Shown here piece after piece: positions 24,498 through 38,900 of a stretch of DNA of 64,000 bases. The DNA comes from Kryptolebias marmoratus (Eukaryota > Chordata > Actinopteri > Cyprinodontiformes > Rivulidae): contig NC_051439.1 in the NCBI RefSeq assembly GCF_001649575.2, positions 15,745,705 to 15,809,704 on the forward strand. Direction: 5' to 3'. The notes beneath the pieces were generated by a model, which was given only the letters and a program-made list of their open reading frames with translations, ran no database searches and had not been told where the DNA came from. Numbering within the stretch: the stretch's first letter is position 1; each line of letters begins with the position of its first letter. The position numbers and the translations under genes were made by a program.

Positions 24498-24871
24498 ACC
24501 TGCAGCACAGACATGGTAGCTAATGGTAGATCTGACAGGAAAAATAATTCAGGATTACTTTGGTAACATCTTCCCGAGTGCAATGAGACAAAACCCGAAA
24601 GCATAGATGTGCTGAGAAATACAATAAAAAAGTAATATGAAGTTTGGAGAGAGGACAACATGGCATATATTACAAAAAGCATATAGGGGACAACTTCACA
24701 TGGCAGCAGCGGTTTTAAAAATAAAACCAGGGTCCATAATAACATCTCCACCATGGAGACTTTGTGCCGCAACAACTGGTCTTCAAGATATATATAAATA
24801 GAGAGCAGCCACAGCAAAAGCATCACACAGCTATTAGCCCTGCAAGATTAGAGGGTACGCAGCAAAGAAGC

Positions 24872-26412
24872 TTTAATGTCAAAAACTGAGAACAAAGCCT
24901 CGCTGAGCACCGATACAGCCACTAAACGACTGTTGCTACGGAAACCTACATGTCAGAGGGAAAACAAAAAGAGTTTCAGTCACAGAACTGTCAAACAAAC
25001 TGATAACTGGGTTAGTTTGTTGCTACAAATTCAGTTCCATGAGTTAAATAACATTAAATGCTAATATTCAGGATCAGCTGGAGGAGCTGTGGAGCCTAAA
25101 ATTAGCTCATCTTCCCGGTAAAACTGATCGTGGAGAGATGTGCTTGCACACCAGCGAACGTGGGCGCTGCAAGAAAGGAAAGCCTTGACCCACTCCGTTC
25201 GTCAGTAGGAGAAATCCCGGAAGAGCTGTATCAGGCTCAGTTCCTGTGGCCCCTCAGGCACATTGCTAGTCTTGGCATGTACTGATCGCTGCACACAACC
25301 ACAGTGAAGGACAAGGTTGGAGCCAGTCAAGACAAAGAGCAACGCTCACACTCTTTGCTTCTTCATTTATCTGAAAGTTCTTTTTGCCTAAAAAAAAAAA
25401 AAAAAATGGTGCGTTATAAACCGCTCGCCGAAATTTCCACAGGATTTTTTTTAAACTTCTAAGAGTCAAAATGAAGGGTGTGTGCTCATTAAAGACCACA
25501 AAATTAACTTCCAATGAACAGACAAGTTTGTGCAATAAAAGTGTTTATAGAATTGTTAATATACACAAGTAAATACTACTGTGACAAAAGCATAAATCTT
25601 CCATTTTTAAATATCTCTATTTGCCAAATAAAAACCCATTAAGGCAAAACAAAACAAAACAAAGAGACTTTCAGTAATAACATGTCTTCCTCCCTCTGTA
25701 AAGAAAACCTGGCCAGCCAGGGATGCTCAGATGCTTTTTTAACCTCAGTCATCAGAATTTCACGTCTCATCCCTTATTTCCCTCCCATTTACAGGACAGT
25801 TAGCTCTCTTTCTGGCCTTTAAACTCACAGACAACTACTAATGAATTGGCACGAGTCAGATTGAAAACTTTGATCTTGATACATGATCTAAATCCAGTTT
25901 CAAACCTGCTGTAATAGTTTCATAGCTCCATGTGTGTGTGTGTGTGTGTGTGTGTGCCCTGCACACCCTGCTTACTGGGTGTGCAGGGCACACACACACA
26001 CACACACACACTCTGTTTGCTGTCAACACTGATTCAGAGACTGCAGTTCTAAACAGCCCAAATGTTTGGCACAAAGGCCATGTATGCTACAGAACTTTTA
26101 AAATACTATGAAGTTAGAGACCTTTCAGTGATTTCAAGATATAAAACATATCTTTTGACTGTTGTGTAGACTCTATTGGTCCTTTTCTTAAGGCAGGAAC
26201 ATCATGATAATATAGAAAATAAGTTTGAAGTTTGGTTTAAAATAAGACTTGTGGATGTTCTGGCTGACAGAAAATACTTTGTTGAGAATTATCAGACCTC
26301 CACATGAGAGCTGTATGCAGTTTAACTCAAAAACCAAACATATATAGGTAAGATTCATATGTAAGTACATAGAAAATGTGATGCTTTTTACAATATCCCA
26401 CCCATGTAGGTG
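24872..26412 (-). other. arhgef10: Probable arhgef10 3' untranslated region and flank
   Basis: Sequence downstream of the stop. I see no AATAAA on this strand between the stop and the kbtbd11 promoter; the first near-consensus signal is ATTAAA at 24877-24872. A variant TATAAA occurs near 25543. The 3' end is therefore an estimate. The stretch holds the (TG)n/(CA)n hairpin at 25931-26011 and no credible ORF. Confidence 0.35.
25931..26011. repeat. Perfect long inverted repeat built on (TG)n/(CA)n
   Basis: A (TG)13 run (25931-25956) and CCCTGCACACCC (25957-25968) are followed by an 8-nt spacer TGCTTACT and then GGGTGTGCAGGG (25977-25988) and a (CA)11 run. Positions 25934-25968 pair without mismatch with 25977-26011: a 35-bp stem with an 8-nt loop. 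It lies about 0.4 kb past the arhgef10 stop, so the mRNA could contain it. Confidence 0.95.
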
Positions 26413-26912
26413 TCACATGTTCAGTAATGGGATTTGCCAGATCATGATGGTGGACGTGTTGTCCTCATGGCGAGACTGTTTGGACTTTTTGTTGACCCTT
26501 CGGTGGCCCAGACCTCCAGACACCACCAGCAGAGAGCTGACATCCACCTTGCTTGAGCGGAGGCCCTTCTGGTGATGGACAGGGTCATGAAGCATGTCAT
26601 AAAGGGCCCCATCCTCTGGACCGTGCTCCAAGGATCCTTGGGAAGGAGCTAGGGAGCCACAGGACGAGGAGGACAGGGAGTCCTGCAGAGCCATGGTGGT
26701 ACAGCCCGCCTCGCCCAACCACACGCCTCGTCCCTGAGGTGGGTTCGGGGTTGGATCTGACGATGGCTGGGCGCCGTCTGCATCCTGTGACTCCTGGGGT
26801 GAGGAGGAAGGGGTGGACGATGGCAGGCCAGATGGTTGGTTACACACCGCAGTAGCCATGGTGAGGAACTTGACAGGACTGTTGTGTGCATGCAGTGACA
26901 CCATTCCTCGAC
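26413..26912 (-). CDS. arhgef10: arhgef10 terminal coding exon 28
   Basis: Residues 1275-1440 and the TGA stop. Opens [20 protein letters not shown], then a Ser/Pro/Gln-rich disordered stretch, [19 protein letters not shown], a basic [10 protein letters not shown] patch, and the conserved C-terminus [12 protein letters not shown]. Acceptor GTAG|GTCG. Confidence 0.96.
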
Positions 26913-29900
26913 CTACAAAAAAACAACCCCAAAACGACATGAATTTTATATACTTTGTGTTCAACTACTTCATTGTATGGTGTTCTATATGATACACCAT
27001 GTGCATTCAAAAACTTGATTGTGCACCTACTTCCTGTGTGGTTATCATGAATAAAACAATCCCTGGAAGTTGGGTATATTTGCAGCTTAAACTTGCTCTG
27101 TTTCACTTCGTAAAAATGATAGAACTTGATTGAATTTGATTTTGGTAAAAGAAGCTACAGGGGGATAAATCTGGTGAGTAAGACAGTTGGTGGTCAGTCA
27201 TTGTGTTGGCAGTATGAGGTAATCTGTGCCATTGTTCTCCCTCAAAAACTACAGCAGAATTAAAAACTGATAACTAAAGTTTGGAGGTTTTGATTAAATC
27301 CATGAGTTGAAGCCCCTTCTTTGGTATTAAAAGCCAGGAAGTTCTCATTTTAGGCTGAACTATAATCATTGATGATCCTCTAAAAAGAGTTGACAATAAT
27401 GTAAAATTCAATCTTCGTTCTCTGAGAATATTGGAAAATCGTAAGTTTGTGTCTGTAGACAGAACTGAATCTAAAAAGGGATTTTTAAAAGTTTGCATCT
27501 ACTTTTAAAAGTGGACAAATCTGGCTGCCTCCAGGTTTTTTGATCGTCCGTGTGAGAACTGGACAGGCATGGCAGGTAAGATGACAGGTCTTTAAAACCT
27601 GCACAACAAGCCCTTTTTAATGGCTTTGGCCAAACTGCAGCTACAGCACAGTGTAACTGAACTCTTTAACTTGAGCAAGAGGTATAATCAGACACATAAT
27701 ACCATTTAAAAACAATTTCACGGCCTTTAGGAAAATGATGACAGGTGTTTTTTTTGCCTCCATGTTCAGACAGAACAACAAAAAAACAGGACACAGACAT
27801 TCTGGCTTAGACATTTTAACATACAATGAGCTTAGATTTGTATATTACCTGTTACTTTGGGGATGCCCTGAAGTCTGGGGACAGAAAGAGCCACAGTCAC
27901 CCCTAAGTTGGTTCCTACTAGTAGTAGGCCGTGACAAACCAGCAGACTGCTCACAGACACTCTCTGGTTCCCTGAAGAAGAGCAGAACAACAGTTTAATC
28001 TTACATTAATTAAAGTGCTTTTTGAAGGTAAATCCACTGATATTTGCATATAAAGAGACAGGGTTTGGCAAACACCCTCCCACACAAAGTGTCTCCTTGA
28101 AAATTTTGAAGTAGTGCACAGTTAATGGCTCATTTCACCAGAACTGAAAACAGTGCAGCACACAGACAGGGAAGGAGAGGTTTTGTTTTTAGTATGTGGC
28201 AGCATTTCTGCCTCCATGGTGCTCAAAGCTCGTTTGTCTCCTGGGCAACGTGAAGAGAAGCCTGGATAAAAGCAGTGCTTTTCGAGCATCAGAACAAAGA
28301 GGAAAAAAAAATGCACCATAATAGCCATCTTTGAGTCAAACAAACAAACACAAAAGTGTTATGTAACAGGAGGAGTGAAGCGTAATGCTGTAATTAAGGA
28401 AGGAGCTCTGATTCTATTCAGAAAACTTATGGCAATTACAACAGGACTCTCTGACCCGACCTTTCGCTTTCCCTCTTGTTCAGAGAACCCACTGAAGCTT
28501 CTCCTGACTGTAAAAGCCGGGATTGTTAAGTTAACAACGCATTTCAACACAGAACAGAAACAAAGCAACACTGCTGACACTTTGTGTTAAGTGACTTATT
28601 ATGGTATTCCCCTTACGCCATCTCCACGGGGAAGCTCTGTCATGAATCAGCTATGCAACAAATGGGTAAGATAACAGATTTTTTTTAAATCATATTTGCA
28701 TAATTTTAATAGGAATCCAAGGCTTTTGCAAAAACAGTCTTCTCAGGGCTGCTTTGTGGGAGGCGAGACTGTCATGAGTCATTACTGCTGTAACAGCCTG
28801 ACTAGAATTTCCTCCCTTAAAGTAATCCTCTTGGGCTTTAGGAAAAATTACTGTCAGTCTATCTGCCTGACCCCCCTCACTAGACCTGACCCCGTGCATG
28901 GGGTACACACACACACACACACACTCCATGCTGCCATACTTCCCGAATTTCTGCCAGATCGGCAGACTGGTACAGTTTAACACTTAACTCTTGCCCACAT
29001 GTGCTTCTAATGAGGGCTCAGAGTAAGGAGAAACACACAGACTCCTGGTCAGGGGCCTTGCTCAACTTCCTCCCTTCATAATATTTGGAGTTCCCCACCC
29101 AAAGGGTGAACTAAAATAAACCCTGAGAGAGCATCAACACGACCCGGCTCTGGCCCTGATCCTACACCAGAGGACCTCTTTGATCTGCTCTAAGTCCTGA
29201 CAATCAACAGCAGGAGGGAGGAGTAAATCCCCCCAAAATTACAAAAATACACTCCATCAGTCATTCAGTTAGCCTAGAAATACCTCGGATCAGCACGTTG
29301 AGTAATCGCACTGCCAGTCACTGTGGCTTCATTAGGTTTACTGTAAAACCAACGTAGCCCAGAATTTATTCTTTAAACTCAGACATGAATCACATTCATT
29401 TGCTGCAAGCAAAAATGCACCCAGTTTCATGGAAAGTAGGTGATTTAAGAAGTACATGTGACAGTCATATTAGCACACATCTAATATTTAATTTGCACCC
29501 ACCGTGTTCTGCTCACTCTGACCTTTCTTTTAAAATGGCGGCGACTGATCATTCGCCAATACATGACAAGTGTGCAACGACTGTGGCGCACACACAAAGG
29601 AACCGGAGGTGTTATTTACCAACCCCTGATGTTTGTCTCCCATTAGGCCACGCGCGGCTGCATATTTAGGTCACAGCAGCAGACAAAGAGAGACCCTCAC
29701 CTCAGCAACCAGCCAGCCACCATCCTCAGACACACACAGCAATCTGCACCGCTGCTGAACTCCCATCTTCTGTTTATCAGGACATTTTTACAATTATTAT
29801 CCCAGCTTTAACATCATATAGTAAACTCCTTATTTTGCTGTAATGTCATGCTTGTTTTGAAGAGGATTACAAACTCTGGTTTACTTAATGTAATCACTGG

Positions 29901-32900
29901 GACCAAATTCCACCCCCCAAATGATTGTCATTACAGCATATTAGCCATCTGCAAGTTTGCAGCTTGGATAAAAAACTTCTGTTTGTGAAGAAGGGAGTTG
30001 GCAGAATTGCTTCAACATGCATGAACATGAGAAGGACAACCCCACCTCCTGGAGCCAACACTGCACCATTGATAAAGGCAGTCGCACCAAGAAAAACAGC
30101 CTTTATTATTTTTTTTGAAGGGGGTGAGAATATTATTACTGGGTTGATCATAAGAAGAAGCCATAATCACATTAGGAGTTAATAAAAAAATGTGAACTTC
30201 CTAGAAAAATCAGACCGCCATATATTGTAATATCTGGTTTCCTTCTGACGCACTGATGTTATTACTGCGCCTCTCAGAATAAACACCAATGAGCAGAATT
30301 GCAGATGAAACAGCCATCACTCTTTTCTTCTAACACATCATTTGCAGGCAGGCCCTCCTGTTTAAACAGTTTGGCTGGCAGTTCCAATTACATCAGAGTT
30401 TGGGCAGAAACGGCACATTTTTTTGGTCTCATTCTGTTCCGCAGCAGCAGCCAGCAGTGATAAATGCTACAGCGGAACACAAACAAAAGATGACTAAAAA
30501 AACGAGGCAAACAGGTGAACATCTTGCAACCGCTTTGATAAAATATCTACAACTTTGTTGTTGGTGGATCAAATGGAAGAGAAACTACAGAAGTAAATGC
30601 AGACTGACAGTACTGAATCCAAATATTGTTATCAGAGGAAATGAGCTCTTAATGGCGAGGCCCACAAGATGAAAGCTTTAATGTCTGTCCCAGAAGCTGC
30701 TTCCTCTGTGGTTGCATGAATTCGATTAGCTAATAAGGATGGCGAGGTCCCACAGATTTTATCATTCACATATGTCAGACAAGCAGTACTTCCCCTTTTA
30801 AATCTACCAACCAGTGGGCATCATAGTGAGGTTCTCACAGCTTACTCCAAACAGTTTGTCAGCGCCTACATTTTACGTGCGATTAAGGATTTCCAACAGG
30901 AAACCTGAGCTTTGAAATGATCCAGAAATAAAGCAACTCTGAAGTCAGAAGCATGTTGGCGCAGAGACACAGTTTATTACGATGCCATGGACACAAAAAG
31001 TTAAAAATGGATGGTTGTTTTAACCTTGAACGTTTTAGATCCTATGTCCATAAATTATATGACAAACTACTTTAGAGCTGATGATCCTGCTGCTTCAAGA
31101 GGAATAATCACACACACACACACACCCCTTCTGTCATTGCAGATATGCATGTATAGCTAAATATCATAAACCACTTTGACAGCAAAGCTGATTACTGCAT
31201 TGCAGCTGATGAACAAAGCTAACGCAAGCTTGTCAATAACCCTAACTTTCATATAGAACAGATTAAGCATCAAAAGACAGTCAAATTTAGAGGGCCAAGG
31301 GTCAAACATCAGACTGAATGAATGCAACAGAGAACACACACGAAACCTCAGCTGTCTACTTTACTCAACAGGATTGATAAAGAGACTGAAAGCATCAATG
31401 ATTGGATTCCACAAATCCTAACCTCCCACCCACAGCAGCACCAATGACCACGCTGACTGGGTGTTTTTAGGCCATGTTGATATAACATCACAGATTACAA
31501 GATCCAAAGCAGCAGGTCGCTGATGATTTCAGCCAGAGACAAATGTGATCTGAACTCAACATCCTCAGCAACAATGTGTGGCTTAGACCTGCAACACAGA
31601 CACATGTCCTACTTTCACAGCCAAAGAGCTTCACACTGAATTTAATATTACGTCTTGTAACGACAAGAGCACATCCACAGATGCACAGCTGTTTTAGGAT
31701 ATAATACAAGCTCATTATTTTGTTACAAACTGCATGTTGCTAACAAAGTAAGCTTAATTTGTGTGTTCTTCTCCAAAGCCCCTAAAGATCAATATTTGCC
31801 CTCCACAAAAAAAAAAAAATCCATCTGGATTTAAATCATCTATTAGCCATGGCTCATTTGTCTCGCTTCTGACTCTGCAGCTTAGATAGCCCAACCTGTT
31901 AATGACGGGTTTACAGCTGCAGTTACACAATCCCAGACTAGAGGTAAGCCATAATGTTGGAATGCCTTAAGTGAAGTAAACTCGTCTTCAAAGCAAGAAT
32001 AAACCTCAGTTCTCAGAATTAAAGCACTCACAGTAATGCTTTATCTAAGATACAACAGTAGGTCTGTTGAAGGGGAAAAGACCTGCAGATACGTTTCTTT
32101 TAAATGATGCTTCCTGTTTAGGGTTCAGTGAGCCTGAAGTATCCTTTTACCTCTATAAAGTTTCGAGCCACTCAACAAGCTTTGGTTTTATTTGGTTTGG
32201 TGCGTCACTGCAGTTAATATTTTGTTTAAGCCTTTCTTTCTGACAGATTAGGAGTATTTATTGTGCAACAGCTCAGTTGCACATTTTCTTTACCCACCTA
32301 CTTTTGGTTAGTTATTAAAAGGACGATCCATTATTTGCTGTTACAAAGGTTCTTAGTTTCTTCAAATTCAGGCTGGTTTCTGAGTTAGGCAGCTAATTCT
32401 GTAGCACACACAGCTGCCTTAACATTGGCTTGACAAGGACAGCCTGTTTTATAAAATTCCATAAAAAGAGACTAAATAAGAGGCTCTTGGTTCACTGTTT
32501 AGCCAAAGAGGCTTTTGAAAAGGGAACAAAAGCTTGAAAAAGTGTGGAAAATCTGCTGTAATGAAAAGCCGCCTCGATGAGAACGTACACTGTTGTCAGA
32601 TAATACCCGACAGGCGATGGATGAAGAATATGTATCAAAGAGTACAAATGTGCTTTAGGTTCATTAGATGGTCAGATCTGAGGAAAAGAGGCCAACTATG
32701 CTTTTTCTGCTCTTTGTCAGACAAACTGACGGTCTGTAAATGTTTTGGTCTTTGTCAGGCATATGGATCACATTACTGAGTGACAGTGGAGCGCAGGAGA
32801 AGAAAACAGAGGTAGTGGAGAGGTGAAGGTGGTAATCACACAAAACGGAGGCTGAATCTTAAAATCTAACGTGAAAATATGAATTTAGAGGGGATAAACA

Positions 32901-35900
32901 TTACAAATACTATGTAAAATAAAAGGTTGTTCACTTCAGGCAGTATGAAATAAGCCATACAGAGTTTAAAGTTCTGCAGATGCAAAATTTAAAGCAGTAC
33001 GACTTTTTTTTCTTTTTAAGAAGATAGTGACACACTGGCGATCTTACCAGGTAGAACATTGTTAACAGTTGTGGCGATGTTTATGTCCTGCAGGTGCTCC
33101 AAGGTCTCGGTGTGGAAGAGGCGTAGCGTAGAACCGGAGCTGAATGCGATCCAGATGCCCACCCCGGCCACCACCATGTGAGACACCACCATACCCTCCT
33201 CCTGGTGGGCCTCCAACTGCCTCTACATGAAGAACAGGACAAGGTTATACATCCCGAGTATTATCTACAACATTCTCCTCACTTTAAGGCTCAGGTCAAT
33301 GAATCCTAATCTGTACTTGGACTGGGCTGAATGCTACTGGACTTCAATCTGAAGCTTACTGGAATAAAATGAGTTATTAGACTAAGAAGACCAGTGTGTG
33401 GGATTTCTCTACAAGAACTCTAAACAAACTAAGTACACAACTCTAAAATGAAACTATACAAGCTAACAAATTAAATATACCTACCTATTCAGTTTGAAAT
33501 TGTTGACTCGTTCTGTATGCAGCTCCAAAAGAGCAGCTTTAATTTGAAATATGCACTAGACATGCAGTAAACAAGACACTCTTTTGCATTCAGTTTATTT
33601 CTTTTGAACTGAACAGACATAAAGACCAACACCGAAGTGCTGAACTGGTGTTTGGATGGTTTATAACAGATTGCCACTTGCTGAGTGTGTATGATTTCAA
33701 GCCAGACAGAAACATCGTGCAACCCACATAAACTTTGTTTAGACTACATCTGCCCCTGCAAAGTTGGTGTTAGTTATGTCTGCATACATTAATTTGACCT
33801 AAAAACAAAGCAACAAGTCACAATAAATATAGTTCACTGAAGAAACACTTTTTAAAAAAGCCAAATCATGCAGGTGCTTCAAAAACTTCCCAGTTTTTAG
33901 GACACACTGGACAAGGCCCAGTGGTGAATTTAGTTCATGAATCTTACATTTTAAATCTTGTTATTGCTTCTTTCATCTATCTTTTAGTTATTAAGTTGAG
34001 AACCAGTTATTTTAATTGGAAACTTTTATTTTAAATCCTTGTACAAGGAGAGCTTACACAATAAACACTGCTTAACATTTAAGTGGACACATTTTTGTCA
34101 AAGATGAGTTAGTTTACAAGCGTTTCAATGCTGGTTTTAGATGAAAAAGTGGTGTTAAAAATATAGATTTACTACCCTATGTTTTAGCTTTCTAACACAT
34201 ATTCCCATTGTATTTATATTTTATCAATGACATGTTTTGTAAAATATTTAGATCGCTTTTCCTCAGCTCACCACTTTTTGCTTTTCTTCTCAAACCTCCC
34301 TGTCTGACTTTTAATCACCACTCTGCACTAACTGTAAAGAAAAGGGAGCTAACAGGCAGGTGGTCTAACATAATGAGCTTAATGAGGCTAAACTCATTAC
34401 GAGAGCGCGCATGTCAGAAGAACGTTACTATTCCTGGACCAGTAGCAGGTGCTCCCATTCCCCAAACCGGGCCAGGACTCACATGGAATATTATATTCCA
34501 GGACTCTGACAGTGGAAATTACTTAAATTGCGTGTGGGCTTTCTTAGTTTTAATGATCACATATTACAACGAACGTTATTAACCCTGACAGAGAACACTC
34601 AAGAGATTGTGCCACATAATTTCTCCCATCAGCTGAAATAGCTTTTATAAAGTAACTGACATAACACATATGGACTATCATCATAATCTGAATGAAGTCC
34701 TGCTTAATTATTTGACCAAGCAGAGATTAAAACCAGGGTTTAAAAACTATATGTATATTTCTGTTCCTACTTGTAAGACCCCACACAGTATTTGATAAAA
34801 AATGGTGAGTTAAAGAAGCCCAAAAGCATCCTGCCTGTGTTTCATACCTCTACACAGTGTGAGTGGGTGCTGATGATGAACACTTGTCCACCTGACGAGG
34901 CCCAGAGGTGATCCTCCACAGCCAGCATCGCCTTAACAGGAAGGACTCCCAGCTTCAGTAACTTAGGCTTGTCGCAGCTCCACAAACCATCTGAAAGCAA
35001 TAATTCAGAACATTATATGAGATCATTTCAAACACATGCATAAAAGATTGAAAATCTAGTATCACAGGAAAAAAAAAACCAGCAACAGAGCTCTCCAGGC
35101 TATTGTAGCATCTATTTTTCCCCGTTATAGTCTAAGAAAAAATACAATACCATACTTGTGTATCCTGACAATACTGCAACAATCAATCTGTTTTTATAAA
35201 TGTCACATTTAAAGGTCATTTGCCTTTTTTTAACTCTGCTAATGGTTGATAAGTGGCCATTGATGGTTTTCACAGTCTTCACTATGAATATAGATGGGCT
35301 GTAAAGTGTTAGTCAGAGCTGAGCTGTATCCCACACACACCTCCTACACACTCTGTTCTACATGTGCCGGGACACAGAGCCAGCTCGGGTGCAAATCGAA
35401 CACCCTCTGCAGTATATTTATAAATATCACCACTTCTGCAATCATTCTGTTTACCTTAGAATCCAATCTGCGCTCATAAAAAATGAGAAGCAATAAAAAA
35501 AAGGAATTAAAAAAAAAAGTTTGGGCTTTAATGATAGCCTAATTAATTGTAGCTGGGGTGTGGAGTTTAAAGTTTCAGGAATCAGCGTGACACATTGGAA
35601 AGCTCACTGCTGTACAAGTTCAGAACTGAATATAATATTTATCTAGATTCCACATCCTCCTGACTAATTCAGCCCAGGAGGAAAATGAGGCCTCACCAGA
35701 AAAGTTTCACCGAAGACACAAAGACACCTATTGAGAGGAAAGTTACCATGCATTCATGCAGTGAAAGATTTTTTTATTTTCTAAAGGAGGGTACAGCAAT
35801 TACTGGAAAATCTATTAAAACAGCTAGATTAACACTCCAGCAATGGTCGGTGTGTATTATTGTAACAATAACACTGTAGGTGAGCGTATGAAGAAACCAC

Positions 35901-38900
35901 TGAAGGAAGTAGCAGTAGTGAGAAGAGACAGGAGTGCCAAGTCGCAGGCTTATGTAAGCCCTTAGTGCTGAAGTGTGTCTGCCCACATCTTTCTTTACGT
36001 CAGCGTCAGCTAATATGAAGTGAAAGCAAGCAAACAAAATACTTAACCAAATGCTGAATGCTGATTCAACATTCACACTACTGTTTTCTTGGTTTTGTTC
36101 TTCACTGCCATCAAACTACTTCTGCATATTTTGTGCCATTTTAGCCGTTCACGTATCAAAACGTTCAGCTCATTCAGGAGATCGGTGCTAAGACTTTTGT
36201 TTTTTGTAATTTTTTACTGTTCAAAATATTTAACTTTATTTACAAATATTTCCCCCATATAAATACATTGAGATCACTTTAATTCCTGAAAAAAAAAAAA
36301 AAAGTTGTATACTTGCTCTACTTTTGCCTTCTTATATATTATACTTTATAATGCCTTATATATTGTATACCTTTTGCTACATTTAGCTTCTAGATAGCCT
36401 TTTGCTTCTTTTAGCCTTAACAACTATTGTATTTGTATGTTTTGGCTTCTTCATCAAATATCAGCAAAGTATTCGGCACTCAGCATCAACCAGGGGTGGA
36501 AATTAGCACCCGCCCCCGGCCAAATGCGGGTAAATATTTGAAGTGGCGGGTGAATTTGATCAACACACACGCCACTGTGGCGGGTTGGCAATTTGAACAG
36601 AAAAGGTGTTATTTGTCCTCTTGACATATAGGGGGCAGTAATGTGCTCNNNNNNNNNNNNNNNNNNNNNNNNNNNNNNNNNNNNNNNNNNNNNNNNNNNN
36701 NNNNNNNNNNNNNNNNNNNNNNNNNNNNNNNNNNNNNNNNNNNNNNNNNNNNNNNNNNNNNNNNNNNNNNNNNNNNNNNNNNNNNNNNNNNNNNNNNNNN
36801 NNNNNNNNNNNNNNNNNNNNNNNNNNNNNNNNNNNNNNNNNNNNNNNNNNNNNNNNNNNNNNNNNNNNNNNNNNNNNNNNNNNNNNNNNNNNNNNNNNGG
36901 GGGAACTAATAATTTCAGACGGCTGAAATATTTGGTTCCCCCCCTGGTAACTTTTGCAAAAAAAGAACAAATGTCTCCAAATTCACAGGACTTGTTGTCC
37001 ATGATGAGAGGAATAAACACAGTTAAGGACTTGTTGGTAAATTAACTAGTTGTTGGATAATTAATGACATTTCAACCCAAATGTTATTTAGATAAAAGCA
37101 AAATACCACTCCAATGCATCAACACTGCATTTTTTAAAGAAAATGCAATTTCTCTGGTTTGTCTTTTTTATTTTATTTTTTTTAAATATCACAACTAATT
37201 ATGTGTAATTTATTCTACAGGAAAACACTGACGGTACAGGATGGCTGATTAGAGAATAAAGTTCATGCTCAGATTTCTGACTGGTGTGACTTCTGCTGCA
37301 TCACTGCCTCCTCATTTTTCCATTTCTCACACAGTCATTCACTTCGGAAACAGCAAACATGGCAGAACTAGGCTGCTAGCTCAAGAAACGCTGCACCAAC
37401 AGCGGGGTCACGTTTCCCATGCAGCTTCAGAAACGTAGCACTGAAGGCATTAAAGGCAAAGCAAGATTTCTGTCTGCTCAGTTGGTCGTGACATTTTGTC
37501 TATCAAATTCGAGGGTGCTCTCTGATCAGCTCGGCCCAGTTCTGCTGATCTCAGAAAGGTAACCCGTGGCTCTGCTGAAATGCCAATTCCGAACAGGCAG
37601 TGACAAAGCACTCGAGCAGCATTACAACATCAAGAAAGCAGTTTTTAAAGTACGCGGCATGATTCATGACAGCATCATGTTCCAGACATACAGCAACACA
37701 CCATGCAGCTGTTTACCAACTAATGTGGAGACTATAAAACAAGGAAAACCTGACATACCCACCAAACAAGGTATAAGAGTTTGTCCAAAAACATTCCAGA
37801 ACAATTGCGTACACCCCGGACGTTCCTTCCTGACAAACTGCACCTTGACAGGAGGAGGAGCAAGACTAGTTTTCCTTCATGTTTTCTGTCCGGAGGCCAT
37901 CATCCAGATTCTAAAAGTCTAGGTTTTTTATTACTATCCAGTGCATGCAAACCTGACAGATAGACTTAAACCCAGCAAGAACTATAATCTAAAGACTGAC
38001 TTTCATTTTGCAAGAGGGAAAATACAGGATAGTGATAAAAGGATTTATACTTAACAGCCAAGAATAACGAGATTCACCTTCCTCACATTAAAAAATTAAG
38101 CTAATCTTTTCTCACTGCAGAGAAACAGGGATACGGAATCCCAGGCAAACACAGTCTGCATCACTTTGCAAGCAAATGACAGATGGAACAAAGCCGAAAA
38201 TGTGAAAAAAAAAAAAAAAATGTGGGAAGTGTTTGGCCGAGAGTATGGAGTCTGTACTCGGAAGCAAAAGAGGAGAAACATTAAATAGGTCACAGCTAAC
38301 ATAGCGGCTTCTCCCAGACAACAAAGCAAATGGAAACGGAGGCTAAGCATACAGCAGAGCAGCCCTCTGACCTCAAACTACACGCTGATGGAAACGCCTT
38401 GGATTCTGTACTGCCAACTAACAAGCTGTCAGTAAACCACGAAACTTTTAAGCACCAAACTGTCTTTTATTGTTATAAAATATACCACTGAGATAGAAGT
38501 TGGTACAACAATTCAACAAAGCTGCTCTCATTCATGCAAATGGCCTTTCAGTCAAAGTTTCAGTCAAATAACTCAGAATTTAAAGAATAGAAAATAAAGC
38601 TTTCACAAATTAAAAAAAAAGTATCCCTTCCGCTTTTTAAAAACACACCTTGTGATTTGGAATAAATGGCCACGGAGCCATTAACCAGGCCGGCGTAGAG
38701 ACAGTGGCTTTTATAGACCAGGCTGGTGACCGTAGACTTGTCTGGGGTGAAGAAATGCTGCAGACGCACCTTCTTGGATCGCTGGCTGCTCTTATACACA
38801 ATGATGCTGAACGGAGGAAACATATGATCAATACAAGGACAACGGTTAGTAAAGACTTGTCTGGATGCTGTCATTTAACATTCTGCAAGTAAATACAAGA

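Larger units (their letters stand above)
34991..38648 (-). other. arhgef10: arhgef10 intron between coding exons 24 and 25
   Basis: 3.7-kb intron containing the assembly gap, the hairpin at its edge and a repetitive-looking GGCGGGT-rich segment at 36490-36648. No exon or RNA gene seen. Confidence 0.75.

Noticed and set aside
24461..24826. 121-residue minus-strand hydrophobic ORF
   Set aside because: Overlaps the end of the TIR transposon and AT-rich flank; hydrophobicity follows from T-rich codons, and no homologous family is recognised.
36454..37045. ORFs running through the N block
   Set aside because: Their length comes from the 250 unknown bases; no real coding evidence.
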